From CAYQMF01 sp964418595 (GTDB taxonomy: Bacteria; Planctomycetota; UBA1135; UBA2386): DNA of 64,000 nt. Below are positions 14,926 to 22,751 of this stretch, piece after piece. The notes beneath the pieces are model-generated. The model was given only the letters and a program-made list of their open reading frames with translations. It was not told where the DNA came from and made no database searches. Numbering within the stretch: position 1 is the stretch's first letter; each line of letters starts with the position of its first letter. The DNA lies in contig CAYQMF010000022.1 of the NCBI GenBank assembly GCA_964418595.1, positions 1 to 64,000 on the forward strand, in the 5' to 3' direction. The position numbers and the translations under genes were made by a program.

Positions 14926-16853
14926 TCGATGATGCTCATCTCGGTGTTGTCGCGCTGCGACAGCAGGCGGGTGTGGGTCGCGACGTCGAAGTTGCCCTGC
15001 GCGTCGAGCAGCAGGTGTTTGCCGCTGCGGTCGAGGCCGGTCCTCGCGGTGGCGATCCAGCGCCGCAGGGCGACCTGCGCTTGTTCGTGCTGGGTCTGCG
15101 GCGGCGCGAGGAAGTCGAACGCGAAGTCCGAGAACCCCGGCAGCGCGCGCAGCGAGCGGTACGCGACCTGACGCGTGACCACGTACGGATCGCGCAGCAG
15201 CTCCGTGAGGAACGCACCCTGCCAGCGGCGGCCGGAGGCCTCGAGCGCGGGTTCCCACCCCGCGGCCCACGTGGTCACCGCGCGCTGCGCGGCATCGCCG
15301 CGCGTCAGCCACAGGACGGAGGCGGCGATGTCGGTCTGGTCGGCACTCATCGCGACGGCGGGCTGGCCGTACCACTGCGACAGCGTGTTCGCGGTCCAGG
15401 CCAGCGTGCGGTCGAGGTGGCAGAGGTTGCAGGCGTTGGGGCGGCCGGTGGCGACGGAGACCTTCGCACTCGGGCTGTCGATGCGGTGGCTGCGGATCGC
15501 CGTCATGAGGCCGAAGCTCGTGTGCGGCATGTGGCAGTTCATGCAGCGCGCGCCCGCGGAGGCGGACGGATGGTGCGTGTGCGCTTCGATCCTGCCCGCG
15601 TAGTCGGCGTGGCACTGCAGGCACGTCGCGTCGTCGCGCCGGTCGCGCGCCAACTGGTCGGACGGCTCGTCGTAGCGGTGCATCGAGTGGCACGACAGGC
15701 AGGTCATCGCTCCGTGCGTGTGGCACCTCGATTCGAGGAGGCCGTTGTACTCGCGCCCCGCGACGCGCATCGTGCCGTCCTTCCAGAAGCGGCCGACCAG
15801 CGCCTGCGGTTCGGACGCGAGGTGTTCGAGGAGGCGCGGGTGCGTGGGGTTCTCCGTGTAGCGGAAGACCGCGATCGACGCGTCGAGATCGCCACCCGCG
15901 CGGTAGGCGACGCCGGTCCGGGCCCAGCGCCCCATGTCGAGTTCCTTGTGGAAGCTGTGGCACTGGCCGCACACCTGCGTCGAGCGCTGCTTGTCGAGGC
16001 GCGCGGGGTTCGTGATGGTGGGGTCGCCGGTGTCTCGATCGGACAGGTGCAGGCGATAGCGCCGCCACGGGAGCTGGTTCTGGCGGACGTGTTCTTCGCC
16101 CGGGCCGTGGCACGCCTCGCAGGCGATGCCCAGCTCCGCGGTCTGCGCGGAGGCACCGTCGTCGGCGAGGTGCGGTTCCGTCGCGACGGAGTGGCACATG
16201 TTGCACGACGTGATCCACGGCAGGAGCTGCGAGTGGTGCGCACGCCGTGGCGTGAGGAACGAGTCCTGGTTCGGCGCCCAGCGCTGCTCGGAGATGAGCC
16301 AGATCCACGGCGCCTGTTGCAGCACGTGGCCTTCGGACTCGTCCGACAGCACCCAGTAGACCTGCATGTGGTGGGACCCGGTGACCATGCGCACGCGCGC
16401 CTCGTGGGGCTCCGGCCGCGCCGGTCGCTGCTCCGGCGGCGCGGCGAACCAGTTCGCGCTCGGCATGGTGAAGAAGAACGCGTCGCCGCGACGATGGAGG
16501 CGCGCGGTGACGCCGCGGTCGGTGAGCGTGACGTCGTCGAAGTCGCCGCGCACGCTCTGCGGCGTGGCGGGCTGGGTCATGGTGCGGTGGAAGGAGCGGT
16601 GCCAGCTCGCGTGCTCACCGGGGTGGCACGACCGGCAGGTCGACGACGAGACGAACCCGCCCTCCGTCCGCGGGGCGGGGAGCGGTGCGGGAGGGACGGG
16701 TGCCGTGCCGACGCCGCGGCTGAGTGCCGTGGCGAGGGCGGCGAGCCCGCACAGCAGGGCGAGGCCGAACGCTGCGCCGCGCATCTCCTTCGCCCGTCCC
16801 GTGAGCACGGCGAGTGCGATGGTGAGCGCGACGAGCAGGAGGAGGACTTCCAT
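14922..16853 (-). CDS. Octaheme c-type cytochrome, membrane-anchored
   Basis: About 643 residues from the ATG at 16853. In-frame starts at 16913 and 16958 are possible; none has a clear ribosome site. Two hydrophobic segments (MEVLLLLVALTIALAVLTG and the helix at ~27-46) anchor it, with the heme domain outside. Eight CxxCH motifs are present: CRSCH, CNMCH, CEACH, CGQCH, CLSCH, CLQCH, CMNCH and CNLCH. CEACHGPGEEH is the distal-His-bearing motif common in c554/NrfA-like proteins. The C-terminal ~150 residues are helical and HEAT-like. It is coupled to the following 4-helix protein. A periplasmic electron transfer role is likely; substrate unknown. Confidence 0.88.
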   Translation of the reverse strand: MEVLLLLVALTIALAVLTGRAKEMRGAAFGLALLCGLAALATALSRGVGTAPVPPAPLPAPRTEGGFVSSSTCRSCHPGEHASWHRSFHRTMTQPATPQSVRGDFDDVTLTDRGVTARLHRRGDAFFFTMPSANWFAAPPEQRPARPEPHEARVRMVTGSHHMQVYWVLSDESEGHVLQQAPWIWLISEQRWAPNQDSFLTPRRAHHSQLLPWITSCNMCHSVATEPHLADDGASAQTAELGIACEACHGPGEEHVRQNQLPWRRYRLHLSDRDTGDPTITNPARLDKQRSTQVCGQCHSFHKELDMGRWARTGVAYRAGGDLDASIAVFRYTENPTHPRLLEHLASEPQALVGRFWKDGTMRVAGREYNGLLESRCHTHGAMTCLSCHSMHRYDEPSDQLARDRRDDATCLQCHADYAGRIEAHTHHPSASAGARCMNCHMPHTSFGLMTAIRSHRIDSPSAKVSVATGRPNACNLCHLDRTLAWTANTLSQWYGQPAVAMSADQTDIAASVLWLTRGDAAQRAVTTWAAGWEPALEASGRRWQGAFLTELLRDPYVVTRQVAYRSLRALPGFSDFAFDFLAPPQTQHEQAQVALRRWIATARTGLDRSGKHLLLDAQGNFDVATHTRLLSQRDNTEMSIIE

Positions 16854-16975
16854 CGTCAGGGGCGGCGCGACCGCGGTCACGAGCGCGCGGTGGCTTGCGC
16901 CAACGCTAGCCATGCGGTCGCGGCCGACAACAGATAGGCACCTGCGATGGCCGAGCAAGCCCGGCCATCACTCGC

Positions 16976-17488
16976 CTAGTTGAACCCCATGGCCTGGGAG
17001 AACTTGAAGGTCGTCGGCGAGCAGGTGTCGATCATCACGGCCTGCACGTAGAGCGGCGGGATCGGCCAGGTGAGGTTGAAGGTCCAGTAGCCGATGGTGC
17101 CCGGAACGGAGGGGAGGAGGATCGGAAACGGGCCGCCGACCACGAGCGAGTACCACAGGTTGGTGAGGGGCGTGCCGGCCAACGGGCCGGCGCAGCCCAC
17201 CGGCGCGGCGGGCAGGAACGGAACGTAGGCCGGGATGCAGCCGAGCGGGCTCACGAACAGGAACGCGGCCGTCGCGGTGGGGGCGTCGACGCTGAAGAAG
17301 ACCGGATTCGGACCGACGGCGCCGGTGGTCACGAAGGTCGAGCAGGAGACCGTGCCGCTGCCCGTCGAGACGTAGCTCGGCGGCAGCTTCATGGTCAGGT
17401 CGTTGACACCGACGACGCCGGTGGTCTGGGCGGCGAGGGTGATGGCGGTGAAGAGGACGGAAGCGGCGAGCTTGGTGAGGTTGTTCAT
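16976..17488 (-). CDS. Small secreted protein resembling the shared C-terminal domain
   Basis: 170 residues. The ATG at 17488 follows AGGAACC at a suitable distance. The signal peptide MNNLTKLAASVLFTAITLAAQ is clear. The mature part is a single hydrophobic beta-rich domain with three scattered cysteines (TVSCSTF, PLGCIP, PVGCAG). Segments such as TAAFLFVSPLGC and PLYVQAVMIDTC resemble strands of the ~100-residue domain that ends the subtilases and repeat proteins, but without an N-terminal effector domain. It may be a stand-alone version. It has its own promoter region facing the decayed gene at 17639. Confidence 0.7.
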   Translation of the reverse strand: MNNLTKLAASVLFTAITLAAQTTGVVGVNDLTMKLPPSYVSTGSGTVSCSTFVTTGAVGPNPVFFSVDAPTATAAFLFVSPLGCIPAYVPFLPAAPVGCAGPLAGTPLTNLWYSLVVGGPFPILLPSVPGTIGYWTFNLTWPIPPLYVQAVMIDTCSPTTFKFSQAMGFN

Positions 17489-17638
17489 GGTGGTTCCTGG
17501 AAGGGGTTTCCCGAGCAGTCCCGCGTGGCGCGCGCAGATTACAGCGCGCACCAGGATCCGCGAACGGCGTCGGCGCTGGCCCGCAACGCCGCGTTCCGGC
17601 CGGCGCTGATGGGGTGTCCCTCCACCCTGGATTCCTCC

Positions 17639-18072
17639 ATGACGCAATCGCTCGCTGCCTCCGTTTTCCGCTTGGCCATCGCCGGCCTCCCTGTCTTCGC
17701 TCTCATCGGCTTCGCGCTCCCGCTTCGCAGCCCAGGCCGATGACAGCAACCCCGAACTCGTCAAGCGCACGGGCGCCCGCGCCACGCTGGCGGTCGCCGA
17801 GAGTGCCTTCGACAACAAGAGCGCGAGCGCGCCCCGCGCCGCGCCGAAGGCAGAGGAATCTTCGGGTGGGCCACGCTCGGCGTTGTTGCCGCAGCCCGCG
17901 GGGTGAGCCCGCGTGTTGCGTCTCCCCTGCGTGCCGTCGACGCTACGCTCCGCGAGCGCGACCCTGGATCCGGTGCGCGAGCCACGCCTGACCTCCGCGT
18001 GCAGGAAGCCGCGACCGATTCCTTCGCGACCCGCAACGCCGCGGACCCCACCACCAACGTCGGGCATGTAGA
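17639..18072 (+). pseudogene. Decayed secreted-protein gene in several frames
   Basis: The ATG at 17639 starts a good signal peptide (MTQSLAASVFRLAIAGL) that runs into a TGA at 17741. One frame over, the sequence continues sensibly as FAAQADDSNPELVKRTG and AVAESAFDNKSASAP, stopping near 17906. Then the first frame resumes with DPGSGARATPDLRVQEAA and NAADPTTNVG. A one-base shift near 17725 and another break near 17900 would explain this. I do not recognise the family. The alternative is intergenic sequence that only looks coding because of high G+C. Confidence 0.4.
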
Positions 18073-18081
18073 GTGCCCGTC

Positions 18082-19458
18082 ATGATGGCAAGGCTCATGA
18101 ATGCGATCCTCGTCGGCGGGGTGGCGTCGGCGACGGTGCAAGGCCAGCGCATGAATTGGTTTCCACTGACGACCACCGGGGGGCCCACGATCACATCCGG
18201 GTCGACGTTGGCCTACGACTCCGCGCGACGGACGTCGGTCCACTTCGGAGGCTGGTCGTCGACGGTGATGTCCGACCAGACCTGGGAGTACGACCGCGCG
18301 TGGAGTCAGCGTCAACCCGCCAACCGCCCCGCGGCCCGCGAACGGGCCGCGATGTGCTACGACTCCGCGCGCCAGCGAACTGTGCTCTTCGGCGGCATCG
18401 ACGCAAGCCGTTCGATCCTGCGCGACACCTGGGAGTGGGATGGCAACGACTGGCTCCGGCGCACACCTTCGAGCGGCCCTCCCGCGCTCACGGGTTTCGC
18501 CATGGCCTACGATTCGGCGCGGTCACGTTGCGTCTGTTTCGGCGGGTACGGCTCGACTGGTTACTCGAGCGACACCTGGGAGTGGGACGGCACCAACTGG
18601 ACACGCCGCACACCAACGACGTCGCCCCCGGGGCGCGAAAACCACGCGCTGGCGTTCGACTCGACGCGCGGAAAGACAGTGCTCTTCGGCGGAGTCGCGA
18701 ACACGGCAGACCTCGACGACACCTGGGAGTGGGACGGCACGACATGGACCCGCGCGCTACCTGCGGTGCGGCCGCCGGCGCGCCGATCGCACGCGATGGT
18801 CTATGACACTGCGCGCGCGCGCACGGTGATGACCAGCGGGCGGTTCGGACTCGGAACCACACCGATCTACGACACGTGGGTGTGGGACGGGTCGACCTGG
18901 GCACTGTCGAGCTTGAATGCGGCGAGCCCGGGCCTGTTCTCGAGCCCGGCGGCCTATGACTCCACGCGGCGCCGCACGGTGTTGATCGGGCCAAGCACGA
19001 TCGCGTCGGTCATCTGGGAGTACGGGGACACGACGTGGTCCTACTCCACTTTCGGCTTGGGTTGTCCTGGGACCAACGGTACGCCCACGCTCGGACTCGC
19101 CGCCGGTTCCTACCCGGCCATCGGGCAGAACTTGATCTTTGATCTGCGGAACCTGCCCATCGTGGTGCGCCCACTGGCCGGCATCCTCGGCACTTCGAAC
19201 ACGAGGCTGCGCGGCAGCACACCGCTGCCGATCGACCTGGGCTTCCTCGGAATGACCGCCTGCCAGCTTCTGGTGTCGGACGACGCAATGATGCCGGTGC
19301 CGGGAGGCAGCGGCGCCTCGCAATGGCGCATGTGGTTCCCCTTCGATCCGAACTTCCTGGGAGCGTCCGCGTTCCTGCAGGTCCTGGTCTTCGATCCCGC
19401 CGCCAACTCGCTGGGGGCCACGCTGACGAACGGCGCGACAGTGACCGTCGGGCTCTGA
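18082..19458 (+). CDS. Kelch-like repeat protein with planctomycete-type C-terminal domain
   Basis: 458 residues from the ATG at 18082; a GTG at 18073 is in frame, and no ribosome site helps decide. The N-terminus (MNAILVGGVASATVQGQ) is a short signal peptide. Five to six Kelch-type blades follow. Each pairs AYDSARxRTVLFGG with DTWEWDGxxW. This is the galactose-oxidase/Kelch motif, without visible oxidase residues. The last ~130 residues form the shared C-terminal domain (STPLPIDLGFLGMTAC). Likely extracellular; ligand unknown. Confidence 0.85.
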   Translation: MMARLMNAILVGGVASATVQGQRMNWFPLTTTGGPTITSGSTLAYDSARRTSVHFGGWSSTVMSDQTWEYDRAWSQRQPANRPAARERAAMCYDSARQRTVLFGGIDASRSILRDTWEWDGNDWLRRTPSSGPPALTGFAMAYDSARSRCVCFGGYGSTGYSSDTWEWDGTNWTRRTPTTSPPGRENHALAFDSTRGKTVLFGGVANTADLDDTWEWDGTTWTRALPAVRPPARRSHAMVYDTARARTVMTSGRFGLGTTPIYDTWVWDGSTWALSSLNAASPGLFSSPAAYDSTRRRTVLIGPSTIASVIWEYGDTTWSYSTFGLGCPGTNGTPTLGLAAGSYPAIGQNLIFDLRNLPIVVRPLAGILGTSNTRLRGSTPLPIDLGFLGMTACQLLVSDDAMMPVPGGSGASQWRMWFPFDPNFLGASAFLQVLVFDPAANSLGATLTNGATVTVGL

Positions 19459-19567
19459 ATGCGGGACAAGGAAGCTCGTTCATCGACATCGTCGCGCACC
19501 GGCTCGCCGAACCCGCAGCCCCACCCGATCCCCTCCGCCACGGCGCCGGCGGGAGTCGCGTAGGCTG

Positions 19568-19690
19568 ATGCACGTAATGAACCACGCCACGCTGCATCGC
19601 GGCCAGGTCGTCGGGATGATCCGCCAGCTCGGGATCACGCCACCGTCGACGGATCTGGCGCGGTACTACGGGCAGCGGCGCGGGCGGATC
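19568..19690 (+). pseudogene. 3' fragment of a DinB/YfiT-like gene
   Basis: This stretch encodes HVMNHATLHRGQVVG followed by MIRQLGITPPSTDL and ARYY. This is the characteristic C-terminal end of DinB-family four-helix metal-binding proteins, including the HRGQ motif. Upstream there is no room for the rest of the ~150-residue domain, because the Kelch gene ends at 19458. The frame runs on into unrelated sequence without a stop. It is therefore a remnant. Confidence 0.6.
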
Positions 19691-19755
19691 GGGGCGCAAG
19701 GGGTGGCGCGCGCCGCGCTATGTTGCCTCGCGCACTCCGTCGCTCGAGGTAACCG

Positions 19756-22566
19756 ATGCTCGCAACTCTCACCGCGCTCTGCGCCCTGCTCGTGGCGCAG
19801 GCGACCACGTCGCCGACCCCCGCGCACCCCAACATCCTCCTCATCCTCGCCGACGACCTCGGCTACGGCGACGTGGGTTGCTACAACCCCGAGGCGAAGG
19901 TCGCCACGCCCAGCCTCGACCGGCTCGCGGCGCAGGGGATGCTGTTCACCGATGCGCACAGTCCGTGCACGGTGTGCACGCCGACGCGCTACGGGCTGAT
20001 GACCGGGCAGATGCCGTTCCGCGTCGAGCGCGGCGGCAGCGTGTTCGCCGGCGTCGGCGGGCCTTCGCTGATCGCGGCGGGGCGGCTGACCCTGCCGGCG
20101 ATGCTGCGCCAGCATGGCTACCGCACGGCCGCGGTGGGCAAGTGGCACGTGGGGCTGTCGTTCTTCGACAGCCAGGGGGTCCGCATCACCAGGAGCGGCA
20201 ACGAGGGCGTGGCAGCGATCGACTACACGCGGCGCATCGAAGGAGGCCCGCTCGACCACGGCTTCGATTCCTTCTTCGGGACCGCGTGCTGCCCGACCAC
20301 CGACTGGCTGTATGCCTTCATCGAGGGCGATCGCATCCCCGTGCCGCCCACGCAGCGCATCGACAAGAGCACGCTGCCGAGGCACCCCTACGCTGACGAC
20401 TGCCGGCCGGGGTGGATCGCCCCCGACTTCCCGATGGAGGAGGTCGACCTGCGCTTCCTCGAGCGGAGCAAGCGTTTCCTGACCGAGCACGTGCGGTCGA
20501 CGCCGGATCGGCCGTTCTTCCTCTACCACGCGACGCAGGCGGTGCACCTGCCGTCGTTCGCCGCGCGGCAGTTCCAGGGGAAGAGCAAGGCCGGGCCGCA
20601 CGGCGACTTCCTGCTCGAACTGGACCACGTCGTCGGCGAGCTGCTGCGCACGCTCGACGACCTCGGCGTCGCCGACGAGACGCTCGTGATCTTCACCAGC
20701 GACAACGGGCCGGAGACGACTGCGGCGATCCACATGCGAGAGGACCACGGGCACGACGGCGCCCGCCCGTGGCGCGGCGTCAAGCGCGACCAGTGGGAAG
20801 GCGGGCATCGGGTGCCCTTCCTCGCACGGTGGCCGGGGCGGATCCCCGCGGGCTCGACCAGCGACCAGCTCCTCAGCCTCACCGACGTGATGGCGACGTG
20901 CGCGGCGATCGTCGGTGCAGAGCTGCCCGACGACGCCGCCGAGGACAGCTTCGACCTGTGGCCGGCGCTGCGCGGCGACGCGGCCGGACCGATCCGCCCC
21001 TATCTCCTGCAGCAGGCGTTCAGCGCGCGGGCGCTGTCGATCCGCCAGGGGAGATGGAAGTACCTCGATCACCGCGGCTCCGGCGGCAACCGCTACGACG
21101 CGGGTGAGCTGCAGAGATACGCGCTGCCGGAGCGCGCGCCCGATGCCCCGGGCCAGCTCTACGACCTGCAGCGCGATCCGGGCGAGACGACGAACGTCTA
21201 CTTCGAGCAGCCCGAGATCGTGCTCGAGCTGTCGACGTTGCTGACCGCCACGAAGGCCGCGGGTCGGAGCCGCCCGGTCCGTGCCCAGGCGACGCAACCC
21301 GTGGCGCCCGCGCCGCAGCCACTGCGCCCGCACGTCGTCTTCCTGCTCGCCGACGACCTCGGCTACGCCGACTGTGGCTTCAACGGCGGCACGCAGATCG
21401 CCACCCCGCATCTCGACGCGTTGGCGCGGGCGGGGACCGTGCTCGCTTCGTTCTACGCGCAACCGCTCTGCTCGCCGACGCGCGCGGCGTTGTTGACCGG
21501 GCGCTATCCGATGCGGCACGGCCTGCAGGTGGGAGTGGTGCGGCCCGGGGCGAACTTCGGCCTGCCGCTCGACGAGCGCACGCTGCCGCAGGCTCTGCGC
21601 GCGGCGGGCTACGTCACCGCGATGACGGGCAAGTGGCACCTCGGTGAGTTCGAGCCCGCCTATCTGCCGCAGCGCCGCGGCTTCGATCACGTGTACGGCC
21701 ACTACTTCGGCGCGCTCGACTACTTCTCGCACGTGCGCAACGGCATCGTCGACTGGCATCGCAACGGCGAGCGGGTCGAGGAGGAGGGCTACACGACGCA
21801 CCTGCTCGCGCGCGAGGCCGTGCGCATCGTCGAGGGCCACGATGCCGCCCAGCCCTTGTTTCTGTACGTACCGTTCAACGCCGTGCACACGCCCCTGCAG
21901 GTGCCCGACGCCTACCTCGCGCCCTACGCGAAGCTGCCGGAGCCGCGCCGCAAGCTCGCCGGCATGCTCGCCGCCATGGACGAGGCGGTCGGCCAGATCG
22001 TGGCGGCGATCGAGGCGAAGGGCATGCGCGGGAGCACGCTGTTCGTGTTCGCGAGCGACAACGGCGGCCCCAGCCCCGGGCGCCTGACCGACAACGGGCC
22101 ACTACGCGGCGGCAAGGCCGGGCTGTACGAGGGCGGCGTGCGGGTCTGCGCCTTCGCCACCTTCGATGGCGTGATCCCCGCCGGCGAGCGCGTGGCGGAG
22201 CCGCTGCACATGGTCGACTGGTATCCGACCCTGCTGCGCCTCGCCGGCGCGTCGCTCGGGAAGGACGCGCAGCCGCTACCGATCGACGGGCTCGACCTGT
22301 GGCCGACGCTCGTCTCGGGCGCCCCGTCGCCGCACGCGGAGATCTTGCTCAACGCCGCGCCGCACGAGGGTGCGATCCGGGTCGGCCGCTGGAAGCTCAA
22401 GCTGCGCTCGGCCGGGGAGGGCCAGCAGGTCGAGTTGTTCGATGTGGTGGCCGACCGGGGCGAGACGCAGGATCTGGCCGGGACCCAGCCGGAACGGGTG
22501 GCGGACCTGCGCGCCCGCTACGACCGCCTCGCGGCGCAGGCGGTGCCGCCGAAGAACAAGTCGTAG
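19756..22566 (+). CDS. Tandem sulfatase: two complete sulfatase domains in one secreted protein
   Basis: 936 residues. GAGG lies six bases before the ATG. A signal peptide (MLATLTALCALLVAQ) is followed by a first sulfatase domain to about residue 500: metal-binding LADDLGYGD (Asp33, Asp34) and the CTPTR formylglycine motif at 74-78. The second domain spans ~515-936: LADDLGYAD at 532-539 and CSPTR at 572-576. Both keep GKWH and FTSDNG/FASDNGG-like motifs. The motif Cys must be oxidised to formylglycine by a sulfatase-modifying enzyme, which is not in this window. Single sulfatases are about 450-500 residues, so this is a genuine double-length fusion. Likely substrates are sulfated polysaccharides, with two different sulfate positions an attractive inference. 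Confidence 0.93.
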   Translation: MLATLTALCALLVAQATTSPTPAHPNILLILADDLGYGDVGCYNPEAKVATPSLDRLAAQGMLFTDAHSPCTVCTPTRYGLMTGQMPFRVERGGSVFAGVGGPSLIAAGRLTLPAMLRQHGYRTAAVGKWHVGLSFFDSQGVRITRSGNEGVAAIDYTRRIEGGPLDHGFDSFFGTACCPTTDWLYAFIEGDRIPVPPTQRIDKSTLPRHPYADDCRPGWIAPDFPMEEVDLRFLERSKRFLTEHVRSTPDRPFFLYHATQAVHLPSFAARQFQGKSKAGPHGDFLLELDHVVGELLRTLDDLGVADETLVIFTSDNGPETTAAIHMREDHGHDGARPWRGVKRDQWEGGHRVPFLARWPGRIPAGSTSDQLLSLTDVMATCAAIVGAELPDDAAEDSFDLWPALRGDAAGPIRPYLLQQAFSARALSIRQGRWKYLDHRGSGGNRYDAGELQRYALPERAPDAPGQLYDLQRDPGETTNVYFEQPEIVLELSTLLTATKAAGRSRPVRAQATQPVAPAPQPLRPHVVFLLADDLGYADCGFNGGTQIATPHLDALARAGTVLASFYAQPLCSPTRAALLTGRYPMRHGLQVGVVRPGANFGLPLDERTLPQALRAAGYVTAMTGKWHLGEFEPAYLPQRRGFDHVYGHYFGALDYFSHVRNGIVDWHRNGERVEEEGYTTHLLAREAVRIVEGHDAAQPLFLYVPFNAVHTPLQVPDAYLAPYAKLPEPRRKLAGMLAAMDEAVGQIVAAIEAKGMRGSTLFVFASDNGGPSPGRLTDNGPLRGGKAGLYEGGVRVCAFATFDGVIPAGERVAEPLHMVDWYPTLLRLAGASLGKDAQPLPIDGLDLWPTLVSGAPSPHAEILLNAAPHEGAIRVGRWKLKLRSAGEGQQVELFDVVADRGETQDLAGTQPERVADLRARYDRLAAQAVPPKNKS

Positions 22567-22751
22567 GTCGCGACCGACTCGAACCGGCCCGCGCCATCGG
22601 CGGGATCCGGCGGAGACCCCGCCGACGCGGCCGGCGCCACGAGCGCCAAGGTTCGGGCAGTGGAGTAGCGTTTTGGGGGGGGGAACTGTGCAGGGCGACC
22701 GCGCCGCTCTACCTTCCCGCCATCCTGCCATCCACCTCTCCCCGTACACCC

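Noticed and set aside
16854..16958. Upstream extension of the octaheme cytochrome to 16958
   Set aside because: Not excluded, but the extra 35 residues are polar and would precede the membrane helix, so the ATG at 16853 is preferred.
22672..22683. Poly-G tract before the second subtilase, and a similar one at 51-59
   Set aside because: Homopolymers of this length are expected in such G+C-rich DNA; I see no phase-variable gene start next to them.
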